Assembly (NCBI GenBank): GCA_029532415.1
Contig: JAQOTA010000018.1
Location: 62,001-126,000 of the forward strand
Length of the DNA stretch: 64,000 nucleotides
Source: Marasmius tenuissimus
Taxonomy: Eukaryota; Basidiomycota; Agaricomycetes; Agaricales; Marasmiaceae
Direction: 5' to 3'
Part shown: one piece after another, positions 35,045-47,370 of the stretch
Layout: every line of letters begins with the position of its first letter
Position numbering within the stretch: the first letter of the stretch is position 1
Translations under genes and position numbers: made by a program
Notes under the pieces: model-generated
What the model saw: only the letters and a program-made list of their open reading frames with translations
Databases searched by the model: none
Told to the model about the DNA's origin: nothing

Positions 35045-35230
35045 ATTTTTGGCGAGAGGCCCCTTTTGAAAGGGGTATGTTTGAGAGGTAAGTCATAGGT
35101 TCCCGGGAGTTGTACTTGCGAGACTGTGCTGCATTTCACGCCAACAAAGGGTCCATCGGTATTCAGATTGTCAGCGTAAGTTCGAGCTGGAATAAACGAG
35201 TCTTTGGTGCGCACCTTGAGCTCGACCACC

Positions 35231-35856
35231 GACTAACCCACTCATCATCGGCCATAGAACTCAACTCGACTTTGAACAATCTAAGCGCTCTTTTTGAGGC
35301 TGCGGCTGCTGAGCTAGCTAGAGCGGATTTCTCTCTCTATCAAAGCGCCGAACGTCATTCTTCAATGTTGAACCGAAATGCAAAGGTCGAGGTGACCCAG
35401 GAGCCAGAAGTCTAAACCGTTGCCATGAGTGCTTGCGGATTTAATTCACAATTGCGACGGCACATCGAATGCAGCCCAGTATGAGTTTTTGCTATGGAAA
35501 GGTATCGGAATCCGACGACGATCTTTGGAGGCATACGGTGGGGGATGGTGGGAGAATCTGGGAGAAACCTGGCTGGTAAGTGCGGCGTGCTGCCTGCCCT
35601 GCTCACCGGGGCCGGCAATACTCCTCAGGCCTCAGTACTCAGTCTCAATGATCATCGATCATCTTCCGCACCAATCTTTCTGACTACCTTCTAAAGTGTC
35701 CACTCTAGTGGCCCGTGTTTAAGGGTATTGAACATGAGAATCTATTCAGTTCAAAACAATTACGCAATACGCAGGAATGTGGCTATGGTACTAGTCTAAG
35801 TTCGAGTCTGAGGAAAGTCACATAACCATCCAATGGCTACAGCTGAGCTCTTTTAT
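35231..35856. other. Intergenic
   Basis: Between the duplicated segment and the P450 3' end. Only short frames. Nothing supportable. Confidence 0.45.
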
Positions 35857-37781
35857 TTAAGCCTTGGCCAAGATCTCGGTGACCTTGCTATCACGAGGAG
35901 TCATCGAGATGCGGAAGGGAACGGGGGAACGGCCAGAGAGACCATCGTACTCCTTCAAATCGATGGGCTCGTTAGGGAGCGATTGGAGGTTGAAGGCCCA
36001 GATAAGCCTGGCAACGACCAAGAAGATCTCACGCTCAGCGACCCACATACCAGGGCAGATACGACGGCTGTGAATGATAAAATGAGCAACGAGCACCCAA
36101 GCCAAGTGGTGGAGGCACACTTACCCAACACCGAACATCCAGTGGTCACGCTCGTATGGGTTGGCAAGGTTGGCGGATTCAGAGGCGAGGGTAGAGTCGT
36201 TGACATATCGTTCTGGGTTGAACTTGAAGGGCTCGGGGTGCCTGGCGGGGTCGTGGTGCATGGTGTAAGTGTTCAAGACGACGACGGTGTCCTTGGGGAT
36301 GAACTGGCCACGGTAGGTGAAGTCGGCAGAGTTGACGTGAGGGGTACCGAGCCAGAAGGGGTTGTGGCAACGCTCGACTTCCTTGATGATGGCGTGGACG
36401 AAGGGAAGGTTCTTCTCGTCTTCGATCGTTGGGAGACGGTCACGGCCAACGACTCGGTCAACTTCCTCCTGAGCCTTCTTCTGGATGTCGGGGTAGGACG
36501 GGATCAAAGCAGAGAACCATTGCATGATAGACGCGGTCTGCAAAGGACATTAGACACACAGGCGAAAACGGGCGGGAGAGATCACTCACAGTCTCAACGC
36601 CACCGATCATGAAAGCAGAAATCATGATGGCCATATCGAGGTGATCGAGCTCTTCTTCCTCCTGAATTTCGATGAGGTGCTTGACCAAGCAGTCCGGAAC
36701 CTTTTCACCAGCCTTCATGCGCTTCTCCATCGCGAGGATCATTCCACCGTAGGTCTCAACGAGATCCTTGTTGAGCTGTTCACCACGCTTGATCATGTAG
36801 TTCCAGTCGCCGAGTTTCTGGAGGATAGGGACGAAGTCGGTCAAGTTGGAGACGGGGCCAGTGCAGTTCATGAATTCTCGGGAGAGCTTGAGAGCTTTAG
36901 CGACCAAGGGATCATCGATAGACTCGGTACGCATGCCAAAGGCGACAGTCAACATGTTGTTGAGACTGCATCGTCCAGCGTGGGGCTCTGAAAGTCGATA
37001 GTAAGACGCCGGTTTGCAGCAGGGCAACGGAAGTCACTTACGAGGGTTGATGGGGAGGGCGCCATTGTTGGTGTGTTGCAAGATGTCCTTGACAAGAATG
37101 GTGGCTTCGTAGTCGAGAACGTGAGTGTATCCATCGACGGAACGAGCGACGAGGGAAGTCGAAGCAATACGGCGGTGCTTCCTCCATCTGTCGTTGTAGG
37201 GCTGGAGGTAGATTGAAGTCAGTTACCCTTTGAATTGATACTTGCGATCAGTGATTAGATTAGACTTACAGTAGCAGTGATACCGCGTCCAACGAAGATC
37301 TTCTTGGACTTCAAGAACATCTCCTTACGGGAAGAGAAGACGGCGCCGTTGGTGACCATGAGATCCTAGCAAATTGACATAAGTACTGCAAGACTCGCAG
37401 TTGCATATGGCCGTCGCTTACCTTGACGATTTGAGGGTCCGAGATCATGAGGAAGAGCTGGTTTCCGAGCCACACGGAGTACATGGGACCATAGCGCTTG
37501 GCCCAGTGGTCCAAGGTGAGTTCCGGGAAGTGGGTAAGGAACGGGTGAGAGCCTAGACGAATATGTCAGTTCCCGAAAGCCTAGGCTTCAAGTGAGGAAA
37601 AGAACCCACCGACGATGGGGAGACCGACGGGGCCAGGAGGGATTCCATTGCCAGCGCTATCCGTGAGCTTCCTGCCAAAGACGTATTCTTTCAAGGTTTG
37701 GAAGTAGACAAAGACCGTCGCGAGGGTCGAAGCGAACACAATTGTCCTCAGCGAGCTGAAGAGATCGAATAATTCTGACAT
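35857..37781 (-). CDS. Microsomal cytochrome P450 monooxygenase
   Basis: Heme-thiolate monooxygenase of about 520 residues in several exons. The start at 37781 gives MSELFDLFSSLRTIVF, an ER anchor, followed by the proline hinge GIPPGPVGLPIVG. Hallmarks in order: WRKHRRIAS (C-helix), FMIGGVETT (I-helix oxygen groove), KEVERC (ExxR), FNPERY (PERF-type) and FGVGRRICPGMWVA (heme loop with the Cys ligand). Length and motifs match fungal class II P450s of the O-methylsterigmatocystin-oxidoreductase-like group. A P450 reductase partner is assumed, not seen here. No other pathway genes flank it, so a role in secondary metabolism or detoxification is open. All key residues are present, so it should be active. 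Confidence 0.92.
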
Positions 37782-39822
37782 CGTGTCAGTGTCGGGAAGG
37801 CTTTGGCTGGAAAGGTCTGGAAGCTGGGTGTGGAATGTAGAGGAGAGGTGCTTCGACACTCTAGCTCAATCTAGCCCCCAGCTTTTTGTACTCCTGGAGT
37901 GTCCGTCAGGGTAGATAACCTGAGTATAAGCTTGCAATTTCCAAGGAAAAGTTGAACTGTCTAACCTTCGAACACGGAAATATTCAGTTGTTTGATGGCC
38001 GGGCGATGTCTACGCTGGAGGATCGGATTGACGTCAGGGACATACTGTTCGACACTTCAACTATTACCCACCGGGTGTGGACATTACGCACTGAGAATAG
38101 GGCAATGAGTGCCTCCCGCAGTCCGAATAATTGCCATGCTTGCCACTCGGGGCTCTCGGTCTCCTATAACCGGGGGCCGTACAAGAAGGCGAAGCACCGC
38201 GGCCTGAGTACCAACTGGGCAATGTGGCACGTTTCATCACTCAAACGCGAGCGATGACCCGCCCAGCGCGAAGTAGCATCACTAGTGGTCTCCTTCAAGG
38301 TAGAACCGGTTTTGAAGAACGACCTGGGTTAACCAGTGAGAATTACATATCCACTTCCAGCTAGGATGCATCATAGCTTCGGGGTTTCCGTCGAACGTGA
38401 GTGGCCATCTTTCGGTATTGAGAACTCATCATGCCAAGCTGGGGCTATGGAAAGATTGACATATAGGACATGAAGATTCTGACGACAAAGTCCGTGCCCG
38501 CCATCCACAGCGGCGCATACCTCGTTCATCACCGCGGAGCCATCTCCGTGGGCGGGCCATCCGAATCGGGTTCCCGCGTTAGATGGCGGCTTATAATCCA
38601 TTGTCCGCCGTTTAACGAGGTCCGGACGCTCATGCAGTCTCTCCTTCATTATCTTCGATATATGTATCTGCTAAACGAAAACACGGTGAGGCCAAACCGC
38701 TGGTGACATACATCGATAAACCACAACAAGGGGTTGAGAACCAATGGAGAATGCGACACAACAGGAGATTTGAGCACATACCGAGTGCAAGAGTCGATAC
38801 GAATAGTCGATGATCTGGTAACAAGATAGTCAGCGCAGGTTCTAGCTAGAGTGAACGGTGCAGGCCTTGCTGCGTACCTCTGGCCGACCCATTTGTCCTC
38901 CACTCAGCCTCACACAATCTTCAATAGTCGCTGAGATTGTCGATCTGTCTCTCTCGATTCTCGTATGCCCAGCCATCATAGTTATCCGAAGTCAAAACGA
39001 GATCCACAGCTGGTTGCGGTAACCCAGGAGATGTAAATCTAGGCCGCTGTCTTTTCTTGCTTGCAGGTGATGGAGTTTCGATTGTGGGGATTTATCGCAG
39101 GGAGCTAAGACCATTTGCGATGGATGAATAGATGTTCAAATTTGGTTGGAATTTTATGACGGTCTTTCCAGGCGTGTGGAAGGTTCAAAGAGAATGTAAG
39201 GCGCTCAGTGCCGTTATTCAAGGTGAAAGAGAGTTTGAGGTTGAAGGAATTCCCCAGAAAGAGTTAATGCAAGAGAGGCCAGGGTTCCTCATCCTCTCTG
39301 TAGATGTGGTTCGGATGAGAGGAGGGTTATGACAAGAACGACGCGGTTAGTCACGTGTCCGTCACAATTTCGCACTTGGCTTCGTTCAAATTTTGACCTC
39401 TATCCAGCGATTCGTATACTAGTTGTTGTGGGAGAGCAGCCGGACATTTCATGTAACCGGCAGCCTAGGTCCTGCAGCGCAAAGGTTACGACGTATGTAT
39501 GCCAGATGAAGCATCGTTTAGATTTCATATTTCAATGCCCATGCCACACGAGAAGCTGAAGATACAACTTGAATAAAGTACACATCGTGGATGTTCGTAA
39601 AGGGCCAAACGGTCATGGATTGGTGAGGTATAACATTGCTCTTTCCCTCGTCCCTTAAAGGACTACGAATGGCCTATCATTCGAACGGGAGTAGCAGTGA
39701 TAGGGTAGGTGGCTTTCGCCAACACCTCATAGGTGAGAGCATAGAGGGCTACGGCGCTGGAAAGGACACTGAAACTTCTCCAGCTTCTGGGCCACAAGCC
39801 CAACAACGCTCCCTTGCAGCGT
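37782..39822. other. Intergenic, no clear gene
   Basis: About 2 kb with short frames only. A minus-strand stretch at 38649-38903 (start MEDKWVGQ) has intron-like boundaries but no recognisable product, so it is not called. No repeats noticed. Confidence 0.4.
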
Positions 39823-40212
39823 CTATTCCATTCCAACAGTAACGAACAACTCGAATTTCTTCTCCTCGATTTCGACGGGTTGATGTTGTGATTGGGGCTG
39901 CACTTTCCTACGGGTACGGCGAGGTAGAGAACCAGCTCGGGGTTCGAGTTCCCCTTTGGCTGCCTTGACCTCTCCAATAGGTTTGGCTGTATCGATTTGG
40001 ATTGTCAAGTTATATTGGAAGCAACGTTGTTCGCTGAAAGACCCAGCACGAGCTCGACGAGGACCGGGCAGAGGGAGAGCAGCTCCAGAAGGAGGTGCCG
40101 CGAAGTCAAATTGGCTGTTGGCGTACATCGCGAGAATGGGTTCAGGGGTAGACGACGTGCTCGCGAAGGACGAGGTAGAAGACGCAGCGGGTGAGAGATT
40201 ATAGAGCGACAT
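39823..40212 (-). CDS. Small basic PLPG/LEPR-motif protein, copy 3
   Basis: Intronless, 129 residues, nearly identical to copy 2 at the N-terminus (MSLYNLSPAASSTSSF) and through EPILAMYANSQFDF and GAALPLPGPRRARAGSFSE. The middle differs (QYNLTIQIDTAKPIGEV), then KGELEPRAGSLPRRTRRK, a Gln-rich stretch and the end FELFVTVGME. Frame-preserving differences (indels in multiples of three near the 3' end) suggest that both copies are under coding constraint. Confidence 0.72.
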   Translation of the reverse strand: MSLYNLSPAASSTSSFASTSSTPEPILAMYANSQFDFAAPPSGAALPLPGPRRARAGSFSEQRCFQYNLTIQIDTAKPIGEVKAAKGELEPRAGSLPRRTRRKVQPQSQHQPVEIEEKKFELFVTVGME

Positions 40213-40338
40213 GGTCAGGATAGGTTATGAGCGTTGGTCGAAGAAATAGACGCTTGAGCGAGGGTTGTGCAATGTTCGAGAGATGGTTGTAGTTCGAGAG
40301 AAAGAACTGATGAAGAAACGTTGAGCGGAGAGGCGAGT

Positions 40339-40347
40339 CTTTTATGG
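40339..40347 (-). promoter_or_regulatory. TATA-like element of PLPG copy 3
   Basis: Reads CCATAAAAG on the minus strand, about 130 bp before the ATG at 40212; conserved with copy 2. Confidence 0.4.
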
Positions 40348-40530
40348 ATTTCTTGGGAGAGGCCCCTTTTGGAAGGGGGTATGTTTGAGAGGTAAGTCAT
40401 GGGTTTCCGGGGGTTGTACTTGCGAGACTGTGCTGCATTTCGCGCCAATAAAGGGACCATCGGTATTCAGATTGTCAGCGTAAGCTCGAGTTGGAGTGGA
40501 CGAGTCTTGGTGCGCACCTCTGTCATCGAC

Positions 40531-42347
40531 ATCCTCAACCCGGTTCGGCTCAATCTGGCACAATCCAAGCCTTTTTCGCAGTCGTCATTGAGGTAGCAGG
40601 TGTTATTTCGTCTCTCTCTCTCTCGAAGCTACAGAGGTCATTCTTCGATGCTTGCCCGAAATGTGGAGGTCGAGGTTATCTAGGAGCTGGAAGTTTGAGC
40701 GGTTGTCGTGTCGTGCTTGCAGATGGTTACCGGTTGATATATGATACCGGATCGCAGAATTCCAGCGAGTCACAGCCCAGTAAGAGTCTGAGCTACGGAG
40801 AAGTGTTCAAGTCTGACGACAGAAGCTGACATCGAGCCGACCGAAGTTGAGAGAAACCACGCCCAGGGCCCGTGTACAGACCTGCCCTCAAGTGGTCTGT
40901 GCGCACTGCGCCATCGAACCGGCAGCCGCACAGATGTCACTCACTCTTTCCCACGTTCCCTTTCATTCTCCCAACCATGACTCGAGTTTTGCGGCCATGT
41001 TCAAAGACAGCATCCTGTCTGCGTATGGCAAACTACCAGGCAAAATATTGAACTTGTGTGCTTTGTGACTAGTTCTACCTCTTTTATCCCTTACCTCAAT
41101 GTCTTATCGCGTAATCCCTTCGTCTGGCTCGTTGCAGGCGCGCGTTGATCTATCCCACCTAGGGCTATCTGACTCATCGTCGATCGAGGTACAAGGACAA
41201 ATGAAAGAAATATGGCAACATTCTCGTCCCGTGGTGGATATATGCTCATTCGACTGACTGGCGGCTAAATCTCCAAGATTCATTCTCCATGAAACCCCTC
41301 AATATTCTTCTCAGCACTTCCCCCAACAATCGCCTGTGTTCGCTCGCTGCAGGTTAATGTGGCAATATATAGAGCAGCCTCGCTCTCCTCCATTACTTCT
41401 CCTGTGCTTCTTCGTCTTTGTCTTACCTGCACGTACTACGAATCCCGTGGTAATTGATCCAATTCTCGAGTCCATCGTTCCATCGTTCCCTTGCGCGGAT
41501 GCTCATCAAAGCTTCACTCCGCTCGACCTTGATATGACCTCGGAAATACACAGACCGGCGAAGTTCTCTCAGCCCAAACCCGCGCCACTCTCTGGTTGAA
41601 AAATTGCATTTGTGCTTGGATATAGAGTCCACCTGACCGCGCAAGTTCCCCAATGTCAGCACTACTCTTCTGACACTGGGGCTTAGCTTATGCGGGGCTG
41701 GTCGTCGGGGTGAGTATCCGTGGAGAGCCTTTCGCTCGGGATTGTTGAGGCTCTGCTTCCACTCCAAATTTTTCCTATCTATAGCGAACCAATGGAGTCG
41801 CTGGCTCCAAGGACGCCACCATTACCATCAATGCTTACCTCTGGCCCCGAATCATTCAAGACGTACACCGTGACGACAAAGGTCCTCTTCGATGACCTTG
41901 ATGGTCGCCCGTGTCCGACATTGTGAAGTGACATTATACCGCGCTCGAAGTCGTGTTCATGTTTGTTGTTGAGTCCGAGTATGACGCCGCAAACTTTCTT
42001 CGACGTTTCTCAAGTCCCTGCTCGACCGGCGTGATGAAGATGGAAAAAGACGTATTCTACCTTCGTAACTTTTGACATCATGGAACCTGAACGTCAACAG
42101 TCACGACAGAGACCCAACTTGTACCGAAGATGAATCTCCCCATCGCCGTCAACACCAGTTGCCCCGCTAGTTTCCACCGATTGGTTCCCTTACTTCGACT
42201 CCTATCTCGACGACGTTGAAATTATCCAGCCACTCAATTATTCTATATACAGTATAGTAAAGTCGAATCATACAAAAAAGACATCAATATCGACTGAGCT
42301 GTGTCCTCTCCCTAACGCCACAGGCTGGGACTGACTCGAAGCGGCGT
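40531..42347. other. Intergenic, no clear gene
   Basis: A CT-repeat tract at about 40612-40627, otherwise short unrelated frames. No domain or RNA gene recognised. Confidence 0.42.
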
Positions 42348-43895
42348 TCATGGGCGGTACGCTCGCGGCATTTGAGCCCCCTCCAAGTTGTGTCCGTGAA
42401 CTGAACTCTCGTCGGAATGGCACTCCTGCCTGGAGCCCTGCAAATTATCCACCTTACCATACCTCGGTTCCTCAACCCTAACAAAAGTGGGAAGAGCGAG
42501 TTGCTCGTCGTGACTTGTGTCTGGGTCATCGCCCATGTTGTCCCTACGCTTCTTTTTCTCTTCTTGAACCTCCTTCCAGGGATTTTGATGACCCGTAACG
42601 ACGAATACAACGTCGTTCCGCACGGAGCGCGGGCAGCGTCTGAGCAGGGCCACAACATCCCGGCGTCTGGAGTAAGCCAACTTCAAGGTTGACAAAACTG
42701 GGTCAATGGCAACTGCTATTGCAAGGAGCTATAGATCGAGTGAGTAGACGGTTGATGCCCTGCGATGGCTTAGACTCACCTGTCCGTATGAAAGGACTGC
42801 GAAACCTTCACCTCCACCGGGCTTGTCGCCCTCTTTGGCCTGTCCAAGATCCTGCAAAACTCGGTAATAGTACCAGCGCGTATCGAATTTGAAGATGAGG
42901 AGCAAAGCTCCCCATATGAGAAAGCATATAATGATGGTATACGGGAATAGCCACGGATGAGACAGTTTTATAACGACCCTGTAATCAGAAGCAATCAGTA
43001 TGGAGTGGAAAGAAGTGGACAGGGTCGATGGGGGTAACTGACCACTGAGAGATGATGAAGGACTTGATGGCCCTCCCAAACTGCTGAACCCGACCGAAGT
43101 TTCCTTGAGTCCAAGTGGGAATATCTTTCTCTTTCCACACGTGTCGCTTGTACTCCTCTCGGATATCCGTGAAGTGTCGAATGAAGTAGACGATCCACAT
43201 GAAGGGGATGAGCAACACGAAGTAAATCACAACGCTCAAGTTGTCCAAAGTTGTGAACTTCTTGTAGGTGAGCCACCCTCTTGGACTGGGCCTGCATTTC
43301 TCGAAGATCGTACTGCTGTAGAGTACTATGGTATACACGACCCACCATATCAACATGGTGATCGCAGATACGCAGGTAATGTACCTTGCCGCTGGTTCCA
43401 GAGATTTGAAGAGACGGTTTGGCCTCTTTAGGAGGAAACGGAAGATGGACGAATAGATGAGATATAGAGAGACGGGCGTGATTGTTAGAACGAGTACGAA
43501 GTGAGCGTCGGCCTGGGAGAGGGATATCCTAGTACCTCCGCCGACTATCAGGGTGATTACCGAGCACACGAGGATCGTGAAGTTTTGGAGGAGTAGGACG
43601 TCCACAGCGCTCTTGACTGAGCTGGGGTCCGACCATGCGATGAGTATGGCTTGTTGGGTGAGTTAGTCTTCTATCGAGCCCGCAACGACTCAAGAATGAT
43701 ATAACTCATACCTATGCATATGTGAGATACAAGAGCTACGTGAAGAGCGACTAGCCTCAGAATTTTAGGACGAGTATGAACATATAAGAAGAACGCACCG
43801 GCCAGTCGAACGGCAAATCCTTGGATATCCGAACTTCTGTCGTTTGTTGCCATGCATCGAAGATAGTCTGTGTTACCGCCTATATCGTCCGACAT
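42348..43895 (-). CDS. Polytopic membrane protein, uncharacterised
   Basis: Multi-exon gene starting MSDDIGGNTDYLRCMATNDR at 43895. Successive hydrophobic segments can be read: LVALHVALVSHICIG, NFTILVCSVITLIVGG, HFVLVLTITPVSLYLIYSS, YITCVSAITMLIWWVVYTIV, LSVVIYFVLLIPFMWIVYF and PYTIIICFLIWGALLLIF, so about six or seven spans. The charged C-terminal tail (KEVQEEKKKRRDNMG, ending at 42348) is predicted cytosolic. Mushroom genomes contain large families of such seven-span proteins of unknown function. No receptor or transporter signature is visible. The final intron (about 42730-42780) joins the last exon in phase. Confidence 0.72.
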
Positions 43896-45748
43896 CGTGT
43901 TCGGGGGACTATTTAGAAATAAAGATCCTGAGGGAAAGAAATGGACACTTTAGAACGAATTCGTCTTTGCTTTTAAAGCATGCCTACATGTCAAAACTCA
44001 AAGACAGTCACCAGTGCGCGCCCTAACATCGATCAAATGGAGCTCCACGAGAATGACTATGTGGCAACTCTATTTCTGGAAACATTGAATGCGAGAAGGC
44101 AAAGCTTGCCGTCCTGGACGGGAAGCACAAAATAGTCTGTGTTTAGAAGCTCCAGAGGAAGGTGGGGCATTCAATGGGGGTGAGTTGAGGCCGTCTTCCC
44201 CGAGTTGAAAGTAGCCACTCGGGGTGTTATTACGGGTGAGCGGTGTAGGGCTTATGACGACGGGTGGCGGAGCAGTCTAAAGTTTTTCGTCGGTGCCACC
44301 GTGAGAGTCGGTTTTAAGATTCTGAAAGCAGTCTGGCATTATAGAAACAGTTGTCAGGTGTCAGAACGAGATTTTACTTCAACACCTCACCTAGGCAGTG
44401 TCTTTCATAGCTGTTGTCGTCAGAGTGGATGTAGGGTGTGAAATCAATGTGGGATAGTATATAATCAAGATTCCGAGTAGCCCCTAAGGACCTACACTAG
44501 CCTACAATTGTGACAACCACTGTAAATTGGCCAGGACCAGGACCAGGAGCCAGGACCAAAAGTCGGACTTCTTTCCGGCACCTCGTTCTCTGAGTGTATT
44601 CATGGGCCGGGGCCCTTTTAAAGCACGAGAACGCCACAGCAACATGCACAGCGACGACATCCCTTTCCTCCAGCGCCCCTACCATTACCATTTCTCCCGT
44701 CTTGTCCCATGTTCCATCGGGATATGCCCGGGAAACCCAAAGTCTCACCTCCTCCGAATGATGTTGATGAAACACTTGAACTGGTAAAGCAGCAGCATGT
44801 GCATGAACGCTTCGAGCTCACCTTCTCGTTCCCACGACTAATAAAGATCTCCTTGCAACATGTCGACGTCTTTTCCATCCCAATAACACGGAACAGCTCA
44901 AATTCCTGGCGGTCCCTCTCGCTCAGCAATCAATCCTCCTACCCATAGGCCGAGGCATTTTATTCGACCATTGGTTCGTTCGTGCGTATGCTGTATGTGT
45001 CAAGCAACCCTAGTCAGAGGGTGAAAACCATTGCCAAACTCTGTGGTAGGGTGCGACAAATTCACAATAGCCTCAAGACGAAGTTAACGCGCCGAAAAAC
45101 AACGATGCAACAACAAGTCCCCGTCCCCCCACTGCTCGACCGACATATGGGACCGGTCTGTCAACTTGCTCAAGAAAACACGTATACCAAGTCGCCATGA
45201 GGGGGCAAACCCGTGTACAACTCAAGCTTGAGGGGAAACCATCAAGAGTAGTTCGATGTGGACGAGACTAGAGTACGAGTAAAGGGAATTTCAAATCGGA
45301 TGTTTTGCGATCCGGTCTCAATCATCCGTAAAGTTGCTGAGGAAGAGGGGGTGACTCGACAAGTCGTGCTGGCCATGAACACTGAGAGGCGAACTGTTGT
45401 AAGCACAGGAGAGGCAGTGTTAGTAGAAAATAGGCCGATGACATTATCATCATGAGTTATCAAAGGCGAGGAAACTACACAACACTCGAAGAGCAAAGTT
45501 GAACATTGAAAGCAGTAGTGAGTATTACTAAAGAGAAACAGGGAGAGATAGACAAACACCAAAAACATTCCAAAAATATTCGTAGCCACTAGAGCCTGAT
45601 AACCACGTCGACCTCGAGTCGCGCATATGTTCTGCACGAGTTCTAAACTCAGGTCATTCAGCTGTGACGAACCAACAGCCTTCCGAAAGTCTGGATTGAG
45701 GTACGCACCATTTGATTGTACTTAACAGCTCGATGGGTAACCATAAAA
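43896..45748. other. Intergenic with a trace of a PLPG-family 3' end
   Basis: No intact gene. On the minus strand at about 44872-44908 the frame reads EFELFRVIGME, matching the FELFAGME / FELFVTVGME ends of the PLPG copies, so a decayed copy may have been here. Bases 45430-45560 match the 3' flank of the WTWI-family copy at 53 kb. Confidence 0.4.
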
Positions 45749-46614
45749 TCATTGAATGTGTGAATCCACCCCGCTGTTTAAATACATCCATCTGGAGCGC
45801 GTACAGGAAGTAGAGGTGGTTGGCGGTCCTCTGTGTTGAATCACTAAAAATCGGATCGTTTCCAGTCATCTATCATGGCTCCGGATGCCGATTGGAAGCG
45901 AGAGACGTACCTTCAGCGTGGACACAATTGTCAACGACAAAACGATACGGGTTCTCGAAGGCCGACGAATAACGATACGGCACGACCTGAGATGGCTGTC
46001 AAATAGCCTGTCTCCGAGAACGTTCGGCTTTGAAACAACTTTGCTTGTCCTTCTCGTGGGCTTGCTGCAGGGGTGAAGGAGAGGGAAAGGGATCAGTAAG
46101 AACTTCGCAACTAAGAACGAGATATACACACAAGAATCTTCCGTTTCAGGTCTTCAGATTGATCAGACCAACGCATGATCTCTGGAATGAGTCGAGGATG
46201 GAATTCGACGTATGTCCATAAAACTGATCCTTGGAGGTATTCCTCGACTATTTTAGATGCCGCAATGTTTAAAATAAGTGAGTTAGCGCAATCGTGTCTG
46301 GGCTGGAGGCTGAGATCCAACTCACTCAAAATATTCATCCTCCACTGTGGGTGATACGAGTTCACTGTGTTTTGTGTATACAAATTCAAGACATCTCAAA
46401 GCGTTTTCCAACTCCGAAAGTGTGAGACAGGGATAAAAGAGCTTTCTGAGGTATCTGTACACAATGAGGAGCCCTAAGTTGAAGTTTGTTGAGGAAGCGC
46501 AGTCGAGGAAGAGAAGACAGATTACAACGATCACTGCGGCATGATGCCTAATTGAGCCATGGACTCACCAGCACTGCCGAGCCCTATCCAAGTCCAATTC
46601 ACAGCTTGTTCCAT
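45749..46614 (-). pseudogene. WTWI-family gene, copy 1, with internal nonsense codon
   Basis: Five-exon paralog of the genes at 53.1, 59.7 and 62.7 kb. It starts MEQAVNWTWIGLGSA (46614), then FYPCLTLSELENALRCLE, YTKHSELVSPTVEDEYFE, KIVEEYLQGSVLWTYVEFHP, RLIPEIMRWSDQSEDLKRK and HEKDKQSCFKAERSRRQAI. There a TGA (45999-46001) replaces the AGA found in the other copies; coding homology continues beyond it (SSAFENPYRFVVDN; final exon ending SGVDSHIQ at 45749). The protein would stop about 50 residues early. Either a pseudogene or a C-terminally shortened variant. The 5' leader is conserved with the other copies. Confidence 0.75.
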
Positions 46615-46699
46615 GTAGTTTTGCTTCGAGATGTCGGAAGGTGTTTCTTACGCTTATGAAGTGAAGGGAGGGAGGAAGGAATTCACCCTCGACATCTCA

Positions 46700-47370
46700 G
46701 GACCATGATTTTAAGATGTAAGTCCGTGAGACTCGACGGGCTCGCTTTCCCCATTTATTCTCAATATAATCGAGATCTTCGATCTGCCTGCCTCCAAACC
46801 TAGCTGTGCTGTATGTCACTGTCACCAATGTCACCAATAATTCCTGGGTTCCATGGTCCCATATATTTTCTCCATGTAGAGTAACATGTACCGAAAGGAG
46901 AAAGGAGGCAGGTTTCATATCAAGCCTCGTTGTGTACAAACGGATGTGCTGTGTTTTTCACAAGCATCCTGATAATTCAGATTTTGCAGAAACCAGTAGC
47001 AAGCGGCCACTGATGGTGACTGAGGAGGTCTGTCCGTCTTTGAGTTATCTCTACAAGGTTGAGCAAGTGGTGTTCTAGCTTATGTACATTGTTTGGGCAG
47101 GAGAAAGGCCCAAGGGTTCAGGGCAGATGAATGAAGTTTACCACCTATCCAAGGTCGATTCAGACTGATCAGCCTTGAGGCAGCCAGATAAGTCGGCTCC
47201 AGAGGTCCAGACCAAGAGAGAGAGGGAGAGAAGGAGAGGGAGAGGCCAAATGGCCTACAAGTTCTGCGTTGGTTGTTTGAAGCATGGAGAAATGACATGT
47301 AGGCAAACACCATGGGATCCTTTAGAACACGAATCCAGGCTCTTATTAATACCAGAATGATCATCGTTCA
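46700..47370. repeat. Upstream repeat block of WTWI copy 1
   Basis: Diverged but clear matches elsewhere: 46707-46880 to 50149-50340 (shared start CATGATTTTAAGATGTAAGT), and 46930-47370 to 51660-52070. It lies immediately upstream of copy 1, so the duplication unit carried upstream DNA with the gene. Confidence 0.7.

Larger units (their letters stand above)
34506..35230. repeat. Segmental duplication, unit 1
   Basis: About 0.7 kb that is nearly identical by eye to 39823-40530, same orientation, covering the whole small gene, its promoter and about 300 bp further upstream. Small indels (for example a few bases around 34975) distinguish the copies. Similarity fades beyond about 35230. Confidence 0.85.
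39823..40530. repeat. Segmental duplication, unit 2
   Basis: Second copy of the duplicated segment described at 34506-35230, in direct orientation about 5.3 kb away, with the P450 gene between the two units. Confidence 0.85.

Noticed and set aside
35833..36612. 259-codon plus-strand ORF
   Set aside because: It is a shadow of the cytochrome P450 exons on the opposite strand.
47080..47364. Minus-strand ORF resembling another at 51765-52070
   Set aside because: The similarity is that of duplicated upstream DNA; frames and stops are not conserved, so it is not coding.
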